A DNA stretch of 64,000 nucleotides from UBA6614 sp002433235 (GCA_002433235.1 DJHS01000018.1:8498-72497); one strand, 5' to 3'; positions 8,665 through 17,400 are shown, numbered from the stretch's first letter. Numbers and translations: made by a program. The notes: generated by a model not told the origin, from the sequence alone.

Positions 8665-9246
8665 GTGAAACGGGCGCGCAATATTGGGTTATGGATAGTG
8701 CTAGCAGTGGCATTCACCGCGCTGCGCTGGCCGGAATTGTTGCCCTCAAACTTCAGTCCGGTTTACGCCACGTTTCTCTGCGCGGGAACCCTTGCCGCCG
8801 GATCGGGCGCGTGGATTTTGCCCTGCCTGTTCATGCTCGTGAGCGACCTGGCCATCAACGTGTTTTATTATCAGCCCCTTGGGTTCTCAACCTTCGGCTG
8901 GTACATGCCCTTCAACTATGGACTGGGCATGCTCCTTGTTTGCTGGGGGCGCCGGTTTACCGCGGATGCCCATCCAGCCACACTGATTCTTTCCGGCATG
9001 CTGGGTGGCGTAGCGTTTTTTGCTGTTACCAATGGCCTAACCTGGATGATGGATCCGGGATATCCCAAAAGTTTTTCCGGGTTGGTACAGGCGTTCACCA
9101 TCGGAAAGCCGGGTTATCCACCAACTTGGATTTTCTTTCGAAATGCCGCGGCCGGGGGCGCCGTCTTCACCGCGCTGATTGTGCTGGCTGTCCGTTGGAA
9201 AAAAGCCGGGAGCGGCCAGCGTCTCGTCCCGACCCAAGGCGCCTGA
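8665..9246 (+). CDS. DUF6580-type integral membrane protein
   Basis: From a GTG at 8665, four bases after the previous stop, the 193-residue product has about five hydrophobic segments. The stretch LPSNFSPVYATFLCAGTLA followed by PCLFMLVSDLAINVFYY matches the layout I know for DUF6580 membrane proteins, which resemble small substrate-binding subunits of energy-coupling transporters. Function is not established. A loop containing MMDPGYPKSFSGLVQAF lies before the last helix. It converges with the symporter at 9259, separated by 12 bp. Confidence 0.75.
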   Translation: MKRARNIGLWIVLAVAFTALRWPELLPSNFSPVYATFLCAGTLAAGSGAWILPCLFMLVSDLAINVFYYQPLGFSTFGWYMPFNYGLGMLLVCWGRRFTADAHPATLILSGMLGGVAFFAVTNGLTWMMDPGYPKSFSGLVQAFTIGKPGYPPTWIFFRNAAAGGAVFTALIVLAVRWKKAGSGQRLVPTQGA

Positions 9247-9258
9247 TGAGCAACGTTT

Positions 9259-10617
9259 CTATTCTGGCGATTTCAACTGGCCCTCGGTCTTGGCAATGAT
9301 TGTAGCGACAGTGGCGTCACCCGTGACATTCAATGCCGTGCGACACATGTCGAGAATACGATCAACGCCGAGAACAAGCAGGAATGCGGGAACAGGTGTA
9401 ACGGCGGCGTCCGCGGGCCAGACACCCTCGAGGATGATGATGAGCATGACCATGCCCGCTCCCGGCACTGCGGCAGTACCGACGGACGCGAGTACAGTAA
9501 GCAGCACGATATTCACCTGCGTGGCGAGGGTGAAGGAGGTATCGAGCATCACTTGACCGATAAATACAACTGCGACGGCCTGATATAACGCCGTGCCATC
9601 CATGTTGATGGTAGCGCCAAGGGGAAGGACGAAGGACGAGGTTTCCTTGGCGACGCCAAGTTTTTCCTCACAGCGTTTCATGGTGACAGGAAGGGTGGCG
9701 CCACTACTGCTGCTGGAAAAGGCAAGCAGTTGCGCGGGACCAATACCGCTAAAAAACTGGCGGAGAGTCAAGGGTGTCAGGAGCTTTAGCAGGCCGAGAT
9801 AAACGATGGCGAGGTGCAGCGCGAGGCCTGCAATGACACAAAGACAGTACCAGCCGAGGGTCTGAAACAATCCAAGGATGGCCCCGGGATCATCCTTGGC
9901 AACGCCGGTGATCGTATCGGCAATTAGGGCAAAGACAGCCACAGGCGCGATGATCATGATCATGAAAACAGCCTTGATGACGACTTCCTGTAGACCTTGG
10001 AAAACGGCGAAGACCGGCTTGCGTTTGTCATCGGGCACCTGCACGAGGGCGATGCCGATAAGCAGACTAACAAAGACGATTTGCAGCATGTTACGATTAT
10101 CGCTGGCGGAACCCATAAAATTGTCGGGTACCATGTTCACCAGCGGCGCAAGCGGACCGCTTTCCTTGGCCTTGGTGGCATTGGCCACGCCGGTCTTCAA
10201 CTTCTCGGAGGCGATCTTCTCGGAGGCAAAGTTGGCCTCACCCGTGGCCTTTTGCCCTTGCGCTTGGTACTTGGCTTTTTGATCGTCGGCCATTTTGTGG
10301 CCGGGCTGGACGAGGTTTACCATCAGCAGACCAATGGTCACCGCAATGGCCGTGGTACAAAGGTAGAGGGCAATTGTCTTTCCTCCCATGCGGGAGAGTT
10401 TTTTGAAGTCGGAGAGCGACGCCACGCCACAGACCAGCGAGGTTAACACGAGCGGCATGGCAATGAGCTTTAACAGGTTGACAAAGATTTTGCCGATTGG
10501 AGCAATCCAGTCTGCGGTGAATGCGGCCCAACCTTGGTGGGCGGCGAAAACTCCAAACAGCGCGCCCAGCGCCATTCCGATGAGGATTTGCCAGTGTAAT
10601 GGGCGGTACCAAGCCAT
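9259..10617 (-). CDS. Dicarboxylate/amino acid:cation symporter (DAACS family)
   Basis: The 452-residue protein belongs to the glutamate/dicarboxylate transporter family, which couples uptake of acidic substrates to Na+ or H+. Diagnostic motifs are the serine-rich hairpin SSSSSGATLPVTMK and the following GATINMDGTALY. The ATG at 10617 is preferred over one 39 bp upstream because MAWYRPLHWQILIGM is the natural N-terminus. A charged Ala/Lys-rich loop of about 60 residues (from HKMADDQKAKYQ) interrupts the usual transmembrane spacing between early helices. Similar long loops occur in some bacterial members. Substrate cannot be told from sequence alone. Confidence 0.95.
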   Translation of the reverse strand: MAWYRPLHWQILIGMALGALFGVFAAHQGWAAFTADWIAPIGKIFVNLLKLIAMPLVLTSLVCGVASLSDFKKLSRMGGKTIALYLCTTAIAVTIGLLMVNLVQPGHKMADDQKAKYQAQGQKATGEANFASEKIASEKLKTGVANATKAKESGPLAPLVNMVPDNFMGSASDNRNMLQIVFVSLLIGIALVQVPDDKRKPVFAVFQGLQEVVIKAVFMIMIIAPVAVFALIADTITGVAKDDPGAILGLFQTLGWYCLCVIAGLALHLAIVYLGLLKLLTPLTLRQFFSGIGPAQLLAFSSSSSGATLPVTMKRCEEKLGVAKETSSFVLPLGATINMDGTALYQAVAVVFIGQVMLDTSFTLATQVNIVLLTVLASVGTAAVPGAGMVMLIIILEGVWPADAAVTPVPAFLLVLGVDRILDMCRTALNVTGDATVATIIAKTEGQLKSPE

Positions 10618-10712
10618 GGCCGGGCAGTGTACGGGTTTGGCGCCGGGTTGCAGCAAAATTTCAAAAGGGGTTGTCGCCGGTTGGGTTTGTCGGCATTCTC
10701 GCGCGTCCTTTG

Positions 10713-12014
10713 ATGCAGATAGTCAACATTGGCCTGATTGGCGGCGGCACGGTTGGCGGCGGGGTGTTTAAAGCCCTGCGGCGGAATGGTGCTCTGATGT
10801 CGTCGCGGCTGGGGGTGCGCCTGCGGGTGTCCTGCGTGGCGGTGCGCAACGTGCGCAAGCCACGAAAGGTGAAGCTACCGCGCTCCGTATTGACCAAACA
10901 CTGGCAGGATGTGGTGGCGGACCCCAAGGTGGACTTGGTGGCAGAGTTGGTGGGAGGCACTGACACCGCGCGAGAGGTGGTGCTGGCGGCGTTGCGAGCG
11001 GGAAAACCGGTGGTAACAGCCAACAAGGCGCTGCTGGCGTTTCACGGTGAGCAGCTTTTCCGGGCGGCACGCAAGCATGGAGCGAACCTGTATTATGAGG
11101 CGAGTGTGGCGGGCGGTATCCCGATCATCAAGGTGTTGCGTGAGGGGCTGGTGGGAAACCGAATCACGCGACTGTACGGGATTTTAAACGGAACCTGCAA
11201 TTTTATCCTGTCGCGAATGGCAGCGGAGAGGGCGGCGTTTGGAGAGGTTCTGGAGGAGGCGCAGCGACTGGGGTACGCGGAAGCGGAGCCGGGGCTGGAT
11301 GTGGATGGCCATGACGCGGCCCACAAGGCGGGCATTCTTGCGTCGCTGGCTCATGGGTTTTGGGTGGATCCGCGCCGGGTTCACAAGGAGGGCATCCGGC
11401 ACGTGACACCGCTGGATTTGGAGTTTGCGGAGATGTTGGGGTACTCGATCAAGCTGCTGGGAATCGTAAAGGGAAATGGCGGTTCACCCGTGCAGGTGAC
11501 TGTCTATCCGGCGCTGATCCCCAGCGGGCATGTGCTGGCCAGCGTAGGGGGGGTTTTTAATGCAATCTATGTGCGGGGCGATGTGGTGGGTGACACCTTG
11601 TATTACGGTCAGGGAGCCGGCCAGGACGCGACGGCGAGCGCGGTGTTGAGTGACTTGGCGGATGCGGCGCTGGACCTGAAACATGGAACTACCGACCGGC
11701 GGCATGCATTTGTGCCCCATGACACCAACGGAGCGGTGATGGCACTGGACGCGGCAAATTGTTCGTTTTACCTGCGGCTGAGCGTGGTGGACCGGCCGGG
11801 CGTGCTGGCACAAATCGCGTCCATCCTGTCCCGCGGTAATATCGGGATTTCCTCGGTGATCCAACCGGAGGGGCACGAAGGAGCCAGTGTGCCGTTGATC
11901 CTGATGATCCACGACGCGCCAAACGCAGCGATGCAGAAGGCGTTGGCGGCCATCCGGCGGCTGAAGGCGGTGAAGGGCGAACCGGTTCTTTTAAGAGTGG
12001 AGGATTTCTCATGA
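10713..12014 (+). CDS. hom: Homoserine dehydrogenase
   Basis: The 433-residue enzyme reduces aspartate semialdehyde to homoserine, the branch point to threonine and methionine. The start at 10713 places the Rossmann motif GLIGGGTVGGG at the N-terminus; the longer open frame upstream is out of character. The catalytic core includes TANKALLA, YEASVAGGIPII and NGTCNFIL. A C-terminal ACT domain (about residues 355-433, starting SFYLRLSVVDRPGVLAQIA) probably senses threonine. It is the first gene of a tight operon with thrC, lysC and a deoxyhypusine-synthase-like gene, and it overlaps thrC by four bases. Confidence 0.98.
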   Translation: MQIVNIGLIGGGTVGGGVFKALRRNGALMSSRLGVRLRVSCVAVRNVRKPRKVKLPRSVLTKHWQDVVADPKVDLVAELVGGTDTAREVVLAALRAGKPVVTANKALLAFHGEQLFRAARKHGANLYYEASVAGGIPIIKVLREGLVGNRITRLYGILNGTCNFILSRMAAERAAFGEVLEEAQRLGYAEAEPGLDVDGHDAAHKAGILASLAHGFWVDPRRVHKEGIRHVTPLDLEFAEMLGYSIKLLGIVKGNGGSPVQVTVYPALIPSGHVLASVGGVFNAIYVRGDVVGDTLYYGQGAGQDATASAVLSDLADAALDLKHGTTDRRHAFVPHDTNGAVMALDAANCSFYLRLSVVDRPGVLAQIASILSRGNIGISSVIQPEGHEGASVPLILMIHDAPNAAMQKALAAIRRLKAVKGEPVLLRVEDFS

Positions 12015-13093
12015 GCACGAGTGGACCTGATGCGCGTGGTTGGCGCGGAGTCATTAGAAAGTACCGGCGGCACCTGCCGGTGACAGGGGAGACGCCGATC
12101 GTTTCACTGCACGAAGGCAACACGCCGCTGATACGCGTGCCGAATTTCGTGGCGGCCATCGGCGGCGAATTCGAGCTGTACCTGAAATGCGAAGGGCTAA
12201 ACCCAACGGCTTCCTTCAAGGATCGAGGAATGACCATCGCGGTGAGTCGGGCGGTGGAACGCGGGGCACAAGTGGTAGTCTGCGCCAGCACGGGCAACAC
12301 TAGCGCCAGCGCGGCAGCCTTTGCGGCCCGCGCGGGAATCAAGTGCGTGGTACTTAACCCGGAAGGTAACATCGCCTACGGCAAGCTGGCGCAATCGCTG
12401 ATGTATGGAGCGCAAACGTTGGCCGTGCAGGGAAGTTTCGACGCCGCACTGGAGATTGTTCGTGATCTTGGAGACACGGGCGCAGTGGAAGTGGTGAACA
12501 GTATCAACCCAAACCGGCTGGAGGGACAGAAGACGGCGGCATTCGAAATTTGCGACGCTCTGGGCGACGCACCGGATTTTCATTTTTTACCCGTGGGCAA
12601 TGCGGGAAACATCACTGCCTACTGGAAGGGTTACGTGGAATATCAGGAAGCAGGCGAATCGGAGACACAGCCGCGGATGATGGGCTGGCAAGCGGCGGGC
12701 GCGGCGCCCATCGTGGATGGTGCGCCGGTGGCGTTCCCGGAAACAGCCGCCTCGGCCATCCGCATTGGCAATCCGGCGAGTTGGGCGGCGGCCAAGGATG
12801 CGGCGCGTGATTCCGGCGGGCGAATTGATAAGGTGACGGATGGGGAGATTTTCAGCGCGTATAAATTGCTCGCGGGCAAGGAGGGAATTTTCGTGGAGCC
12901 AGCCTCGGCGGCGGCCTTGGCGGGAGTGATTCGCAGCCATCAGGCGGGCGCCATTCCGCCGGGCAGCTTGGTGGCGGCCACAATGACGGGCCATGGCTTG
13001 AAGGACCCAGACAACGCAGTGGAAAACGCGGGCATTGAGCCGACCCCGGTGGCGGCGGAGTTGGATGCTGTAAAGGCGGCAATTGGATTGTAG
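12011..13093 (+). CDS. thrC: Threonine synthase
   Basis: The 360-residue PLP enzyme converts O-phosphohomoserine to threonine. The PLP lysine is K70 in the motif TASFKDRGMT, and the phosphate-binding loop and STGNTSASAA segment follow as in short-form threonine synthases. Its size matches the compact bacterial type, not the longer E. coli type. The ATG overlaps the hom stop (ATGA) and lysC starts three bases after its stop, so the three are surely one transcript. Confidence 0.98.
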   Translation: MSTSGPDARGWRGVIRKYRRHLPVTGETPIVSLHEGNTPLIRVPNFVAAIGGEFELYLKCEGLNPTASFKDRGMTIAVSRAVERGAQVVVCASTGNTSASAAAFAARAGIKCVVLNPEGNIAYGKLAQSLMYGAQTLAVQGSFDAALEIVRDLGDTGAVEVVNSINPNRLEGQKTAAFEICDALGDAPDFHFLPVGNAGNITAYWKGYVEYQEAGESETQPRMMGWQAAGAAPIVDGAPVAFPETAASAIRIGNPASWAAAKDAARDSGGRIDKVTDGEIFSAYKLLAGKEGIFVEPASAAALAGVIRSHQAGAIPPGSLVAATMTGHGLKDPDNAVENAGIEPTPVAAELDAVKAAIGL

Positions 13094-13096
13094 CGA

Positions 13097-14323
13097 ATGG
13101 CTTTAATTGTACAGAAATTTGGCGGGACTTCGGTCAAGGACACGGACCGAATCAAGAACGTGGCTGCACGGGTGGCAAAGTATCGTCAAGGCGGCGATCA
13201 GGTCGTCACGGTTGTTTCCGCAATGGGCGGAGTAACAGACAACCTCATCGGCTTGGCAAAAGAAATCAATCCGCTGCCCAGCGAGCGGGAGATGGACATG
13301 CTGCTCTCAACCGGCGAGCAGACGACCATCGCACTGCTGGCCATGGCACTGCATTCGCTGGAAGTGGAAGCCGTGTCACTGACAGGCGCACAGGCGGGCA
13401 TCACCACCGACGGTGTTCACTCCAAGGCGAAGATTCAGAACATCACGCCGAGCCAAGTGCATGCCATGTTGGATGAGGGCAACGTATGTATCGTGGCAGG
13501 CTTTCAAGGGCAGACGCCTGACGGAAGAATCACGACTCTGGGCCGGGGAGGTTCCGACCTGACAGCCGTGGCATTGGCGGCGGCACTGGAAGCGGACTTG
13601 TGCCAGATCTACACGGACGTGGACGGGGTGTACACGGCCGACCCGCGGATTGTTCCGGATGCCCGCAAACTAAACGAAATTTCCTATGATGAGATGCTGG
13701 AACTGGCGGCGACGGGGGCAAAGGTCATGCAAAGCCGATCGGTGGAATTTGCGAAAAAATTTGATGTGAAATTTGAAGTGCGCTCGAGTTTAAACAACAA
13801 CCCTGGAACAATCGTGACGGAAGAGACAGACAGCATGGAGGCCGTGGTGGTCCGCGGCGTGGCATTGGACAAGAATCAGGCCAAGGTGACGCTGGTGGGC
13901 GTGCCGGATCAGCCGGGTATGGCCGCCCGGGTGTTTGGCGAACTGGCGGCAAAGGCGGTCAACATTGACATGATCGTCCAGAACATCAGCCATGGGACGG
14001 CAACACCGGCAACGGATCTTTCCTTCACCGTGGACAAGGCCGACCTCGCCAAGGCGCAGCAGGTCATTGGCGGCCTGCAGGAAGAGGTTCGGTTTGCGGA
14101 GGTGATCGCGGATGAGGATATCGCCAAGGTCTCGGTGGTGGGCGTGGGCATGCGCAGCCATTCTGGTGTGGCAGCGAAGGTCTTCGAGACACTTGGCGGG
14201 GGCGGCATCAACATCGAGATGATTTCAACGAGTGAAATCAAGATTTCGGTGGTGGTCGAGGGAGGCAAGGGAGAAGAGGCGACGCGCTCCCTACACGCGG
14301 CATTTTTCGACGAGGAAAAATGA
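13097..14323 (+). CDS. lysC: Aspartate kinase
   Basis: The 408-residue enzyme phosphorylates aspartate, the first step to lysine, threonine and methionine. The kinase domain opens with VQKFGGTSVKD and contains STGEQTTIALLAMAL and GRGGSDLTAVALA. Two ACT domains follow (about 265-340 and 345-408), the usual site of feedback inhibition. Length is that of the monofunctional bacterial alpha-type enzyme. It starts 3 bp after thrC and abuts the next gene, so flux entry and the threonine branch are regulated together. Confidence 0.98.
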   Translation: MALIVQKFGGTSVKDTDRIKNVAARVAKYRQGGDQVVTVVSAMGGVTDNLIGLAKEINPLPSEREMDMLLSTGEQTTIALLAMALHSLEVEAVSLTGAQAGITTDGVHSKAKIQNITPSQVHAMLDEGNVCIVAGFQGQTPDGRITTLGRGGSDLTAVALAAALEADLCQIYTDVDGVYTADPRIVPDARKLNEISYDEMLELAATGAKVMQSRSVEFAKKFDVKFEVRSSLNNNPGTIVTEETDSMEAVVVRGVALDKNQAKVTLVGVPDQPGMAARVFGELAAKAVNIDMIVQNISHGTATPATDLSFTVDKADLAKAQQVIGGLQEEVRFAEVIADEDIAKVSVVGVGMRSHSGVAAKVFETLGGGGINIEMISTSEIKISVVVEGGKGEEATRSLHAAFFDEEK

Positions 14324-15298
14324 ATGAGCGGGCCCATTAGCCAGTTCATCCGGCAACATTTCCGCCATTTCAATGCGGCGGCGCTGGTGGACGCGGCAGA
14401 GGGCTATTCCAAACTGCTTGAGGACGGCGGCCGAATGTTTCTGGCCGTGGGCGGAGCCATGAGCACGGCGGAATTGGGGCTCTCATTGGCGGAGATGATT
14501 CGGCGCGACAAGGTGCATGGCATCAGTTGCACCGGCGCCAATCTGGAGGAAGACCTGTACAACCTCGTGGCGCACGACTACTACGAGCGTTTGCCCAATT
14601 ACCGCGACCTGAAACCAGCCGATGAACAAGCGTTGCTGGAGCGCCAGTTAAACCGCGTGACCGACACGTGCATCCCAGAGGAGGAAGCCATGCGGCGTCT
14701 GGAGGGGAAAATTGTGCCGCGATGGACGGCAGCCGAAGCCGGCGGCGAACGTAAGCTGCCTCACGAGTTTCTGTACGAGAGCCTCTTGAGCGGCGAACTC
14801 GAGGAGTTTTACCAAGTGGACCCAAACCACAGTTGGGTACTGGCCGCTGCGGAGAAAAACCTGCCATTGTTTGTGCCCGGCTGGGAGGACAGCACTCTGG
14901 GCAACATGTATGCCGCGGAATGCATCCGAGGCGGCTTGGCCACGCCGCAAACAATGCGCGGCGGAGTGGAGTACATGATCGAGTTGGCGCGGTGGTACGA
15001 AGCGACAACGGTGGATGCGCCGCTGGGATTTTTTCAGATTGCCGGCGGCATCGCGGGCGACTTTCCCATCTGCGTCGTGCCGATGCTGGAGCAGGATTTA
15101 AAGCGGGCTGCGGTGCACAAGTGGGCCTACTTCTGCCAAATCAGCGATTCAACGACAAGCTACGGCAGCTACTCCGGCGCTGTACCCAACGAGAAGATCA
15201 CCTGGGGCAAGCTCGACGCCGACACTCCCAGCCATGTCATTGAAAGCGACGCCACCATCGTCGCTCCCCTAATCTTCGCCCACGTCTTGGGGTGGTGA
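14324..15298 (+). CDS. Deoxyhypusine-synthase-like protein
   Basis: The 324-residue protein matches the deoxyhypusine synthase fold: SCTGANLEEDLYNLVAHDYY is the NAD-side signature, and the C-terminus carries NEKITWGKLDADTPSHVIES, placing the catalytic lysine at K296 in WGK as in the eukaryotic enzyme. True deoxyhypusine synthase modifies eIF5A, which bacteria lack. Bacterial relatives are thought to act on other amines, for example in homospermidine formation, but the substrate here is unknown. Its ATG is immediately after the lysC stop, making it the last gene of the aspartate-family operon. That position suggests a link to aspartate-derived or lysine/polyamine metabolism; this is inference. 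Confidence 0.9.
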   Translation: MSGPISQFIRQHFRHFNAAALVDAAEGYSKLLEDGGRMFLAVGGAMSTAELGLSLAEMIRRDKVHGISCTGANLEEDLYNLVAHDYYERLPNYRDLKPADEQALLERQLNRVTDTCIPEEEAMRRLEGKIVPRWTAAEAGGERKLPHEFLYESLLSGELEEFYQVDPNHSWVLAAAEKNLPLFVPGWEDSTLGNMYAAECIRGGLATPQTMRGGVEYMIELARWYEATTVDAPLGFFQIAGGIAGDFPICVVPMLEQDLKRAAVHKWAYFCQISDSTTSYGSYSGAVPNEKITWGKLDADTPSHVIESDATIVAPLIFAHVLGW

Positions 15299-15823
15299 CT
15301 TCGTGCTGCCGGCATCTTGCCGGCAGTGGGCGCTTGTCGAACTGCCGGCAAGATGCCGGCAGCACAGTACCGCCAACGCCACGCATAACACCGCGCTCGG
15401 CCAACGCACCACGTCCGGCGCGAACACTACCGCCGCGTTGACTACCATGAAAAACAGGAAACCGTGAATCGCCCAAGCCACCCACTTCGCGCGGCGCGCG
15501 TATGAATCCGTGTCCCACCACAGCCAAGCGGCGTCCACGATCCACACCGCCGTGAACAGGTAGTTGAACCAGATGCCCGAGCCGAAGGGGGTGCCAATGA
15601 CGGCCTCGCTTTGCTGGGCCACATGCTCCACGGCGGCAGTGTGGCTCCACCCGTGGGTGAAGTGGAAAGCGGCGAGGATGTGCAGGCTGTTGAGATCGCA
15701 TCCCGCGCCCCACACCCACTTGGCCACGCGCCGGTTGCCGTGCAGCAGCAGAAACGCGCCGGCAAAGTAGCCCGCCAGCGCCAGCCACGCAGTGACGCGC
15801 ACTGCCCAATCACCGCCGTCCAT
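15269..15823 (-). CDS. Integral membrane protein with repeat-derived tail
   Basis: The 184-residue product has about five hydrophobic segments, beginning VTAWLALAGYFAGAFLLLHG and ending VLCVALAVLCC. I do not recognise a family; a conserved-looking aromatic stretch is HFTHGWSHTAAVEHVAQQ. The last roughly 30 residues (from AGSSTSAHCRQDAGS) are encoded by the inverted repeat at 15303-15365 and the end of the neighbouring gene. They are therefore probably a read-through extension and not part of the ancestral protein. It is last in a minus-strand run after the short-chain dehydrogenase and small helical protein; its ATG directly abuts the preceding stop. Confidence 0.75.
   Translation of the reverse strand: MDGGDWAVRVTAWLALAGYFAGAFLLLHGNRRVAKWVWGAGCDLNSLHILAAFHFTHGWSHTAAVEHVAQQSEAVIGTPFGSGIWFNYLFTAVWIVDAAWLWWDTDSYARRAKWVAWAIHGFLFFMVVNAAVVFAPDVVRWPSAVLCVALAVLCCRHLAGSSTSAHCRQDAGSTKSPPQDVGED
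15303..15365. repeat. Perfect 25 bp inverted repeat (REP-like hairpin)
   Basis: Arms at 15303-15327 and 15341-15365 are exact reverse complements with a 13-base loop. Each arm holds two copies of the palindrome TGCCGGCA separated by TCT or AGA. It lies at the junction of two convergent genes, where it could stop transcription from both sides. The structure and phrase look like a dispersed REP-type element; only one copy is in this window. Confidence 0.85.
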
Positions 15824-16051
15824 TTAAAGCTCCGTGGACTCGTCGGCGGATGCACCGCCGCCTCGCTCCAGCTTGATCACCCGTTTCTTGATAATCTCCA
15901 GCTGCTTGGTCAGCTCATAGCTGGCCTCGTAAATGGCCGTTTGCGTCTCCTCATCTCCCAGCGCGTTGACCGCGGGATTCACGTGCATCATTTCCTGCGC
16001 AATAACCGTGCAGTGGTGCTTGATTTTTTCACTGGCCTCGGCGCGGTCCAT
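15824..16051 (-). CDS. Small helical hypothetical protein
   Basis: The 75-residue product begins MDRAEASEKIKHHCTVIAQE, is charged and predicted almost wholly helical, and ends in an acidic tail. The ATG lies four bases after the stop of the short-chain dehydrogenase, and its stop abuts the ATG of the next membrane protein, so all three form one transcript. A longer open frame upstream overlaps the dehydrogenase and is rejected. No family is recognised. Confidence 0.65.
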   Translation of the reverse strand: MDRAEASEKIKHHCTVIAQEMMHVNPAVNALGDEETQTAIYEASYELTKQLEIIKKRVIKLERGGGASADESTEL

Positions 16052-16055
16052 TTTC

Positions 16056-16808
16056 TCAATAAGTTGCTCGGCCGCCGGAAAGGTCAAACACCCCGCCTGT
16101 CGTAAACGAGCAATCCTCGCTCGCCAGCCAGGCCACCATGGCGGCGGCCTCGTCGACCTCGCCAAAGCGGCCCATGGGGATCTTGCTGAGCATGTAGTCA
16201 ATGTGCGCCTGCGTGCACTGCTTTAAAATATCGGTCTGGATGACGGCGGGGGTGAAACAGTTCACCAGTACGCCGTCCTGGGCCAGCTCCTTGCCGAGGC
16301 TCTTGGTCAAGCCGATGACGCCCGCCTTGGCGGCGCTGTAGGCGCTGGCGTTGGGGTTGCCCTCCTTGCCGGCGATGGAGGCGGTGTTGATGATGCGCCC
16401 CCAGCCGCGCTCGCGCATGTGCGGCACCACCGCGCGGCAGCAGAGGAACACCGCGTTCAAGTCCACGTCGATCACGCGGCGAAACTCGTCCACGGGATAC
16501 TCCCACGTCTTGTGGTTGCCGCCCGCGATGCCGGCGTTGTTGCATAGGATGTCGATGCCACCCAGCTCGGCCAACGTCGCGTCAGTAGCAGCCTGTACCG
16601 AATCGGCATCGGTCAACTCCACCGTCTGCATGGCCACGTTGCCATGCTCGGACAACGCCTGCACCGCCTCGGCAGCCACCTCGGTGTCCACGTCCCACAG
16701 GCAAACGCCCGCGCCCGACTGCAGCAAACGCTGGCTGATGGCATACCCAATACCTCGCGCTCCACCAGTAACGACAGCGTTGCGGTTGGAAAGATCGATT
16801 TGGTTCAC
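16056..16808 (-). CDS. Short-chain dehydrogenase/reductase (FabG-like)
   Basis: The 250-residue protein is a classical SDR. It has the nucleotide-binding TGGARGIG at residues 14-21, NNAG at 90-93, the catalytic serine near S144 (NTAS) and Y157-x3-K161 in SAYSAAKAG. Asp38-40 region (LWDVD) after the second strand suggests NAD over NADP. The end, GGVFDLSGGRATY, is the usual family C-terminus. The substrate cannot be assigned: FabG, sugar and alcohol dehydrogenases look alike at this level. It is first of a three-gene minus-strand run. Confidence 0.95.
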   Translation of the reverse strand: MNQIDLSNRNAVVTGGARGIGYAISQRLLQSGAGVCLWDVDTEVAAEAVQALSEHGNVAMQTVELTDADSVQAATDATLAELGGIDILCNNAGIAGGNHKTWEYPVDEFRRVIDVDLNAVFLCCRAVVPHMRERGWGRIINTASIAGKEGNPNASAYSAAKAGVIGLTKSLGKELAQDGVLVNCFTPAVIQTDILKQCTQAHIDYMLSKIPMGRFGEVDEAAAMVAWLASEDCSFTTGGVFDLSGGRATY

Positions 16809-16870
16809 GGGCGGGAAGTGTCATTTTTCAATTTTCAATGATCAAGGAATTTTCAGTCCCCAGTTGAATT

Positions 16871-16933
16871 CTCCGCGTCTCTGCGTCTCCGCGTGCGTTC
16901 TTTATTTTCACACGGAGACGCAGAGGCACGGAG
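16871..16933. repeat. Imperfect inverted repeat, family A copy 1
   Basis: The left arm (16871-16895) consists of repeats of CTCCGCGTCT-like units and the right arm (16909-16933) is its near reverse complement, with a short AT-rich loop. A second, longer-conserved copy of the same family occurs at 17878-17939. Such GC-rich CTCYGCGYCTCYGCG hairpins are dispersed in intergenic spaces of many environmental bacterial genomes. The 195 bp between genes here holds nothing else I can support. Confidence 0.8.
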
Positions 16934-17004
16934 GTAGCCATTCAGTGGGGCAGCCCGCAAGAGACGCGCCGGTGTGCACCCCGGCGGCTCCTGGAGGGTT
17001 CGGC

Positions 17005-17400
17005 CTAAGCCGCCTCATCTTGAGGATAATCCTCATTGGCGGCGTCCAAGGGCTGACTGAGAGTTGCCTTGCGGGTCAACCCGGTGGCCTTGTCCTCTGG
17101 CAGCTTGTAGCCGTTGGCACGCAGCATTTCGATGCGGATGCGCGGATTGCTATGCCCGCGCACGGCATTCATGATGCGCAGATACAGGTCATTCATGTCT
17201 TCCTGCAACTCCCGCCGGCTGCCAATGGCGCCGCGAAACTTGGAGGTCAGTTCCACGATGACCACCTGGGCATCGCGCAACACCTGCACCTTCGCCTTAA
17301 ACTGCTCCAGCGTCAGCCCGCTCAGGACTTCCTCCGCAGCATACTCCGCCCACGTGATCGCGAGCAGATCCAGCTTCTGTATCAGCTTCTTCAAGTACAT
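17005..17400 (-). CDS. Hypothetical helical protein
   Basis: The 131-residue product is rich in charged helices (MYLKKLIQKLDLLAITWAEY... ELQEDMNDLYLRIMNAVRGH) with a disordered acidic tail ending DYPQDEAA. There is no signal peptide or membrane segment. A good ribosome-binding site (AAAGGAG) stands about 10 bases before the ATG at 17400. It is flanked on both sides by repeat-rich non-coding DNA and has no operon partner. I do not recognise a family. Confidence 0.7.
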   Translation of the reverse strand: MYLKKLIQKLDLLAITWAEYAAEEVLSGLTLEQFKAKVQVLRDAQVVIVELTSKFRGAIGSRRELQEDMNDLYLRIMNAVRGHSNPRIRIEMLRANGYKLPEDKATGLTRKATLSQPLDAANEDYPQDEAA

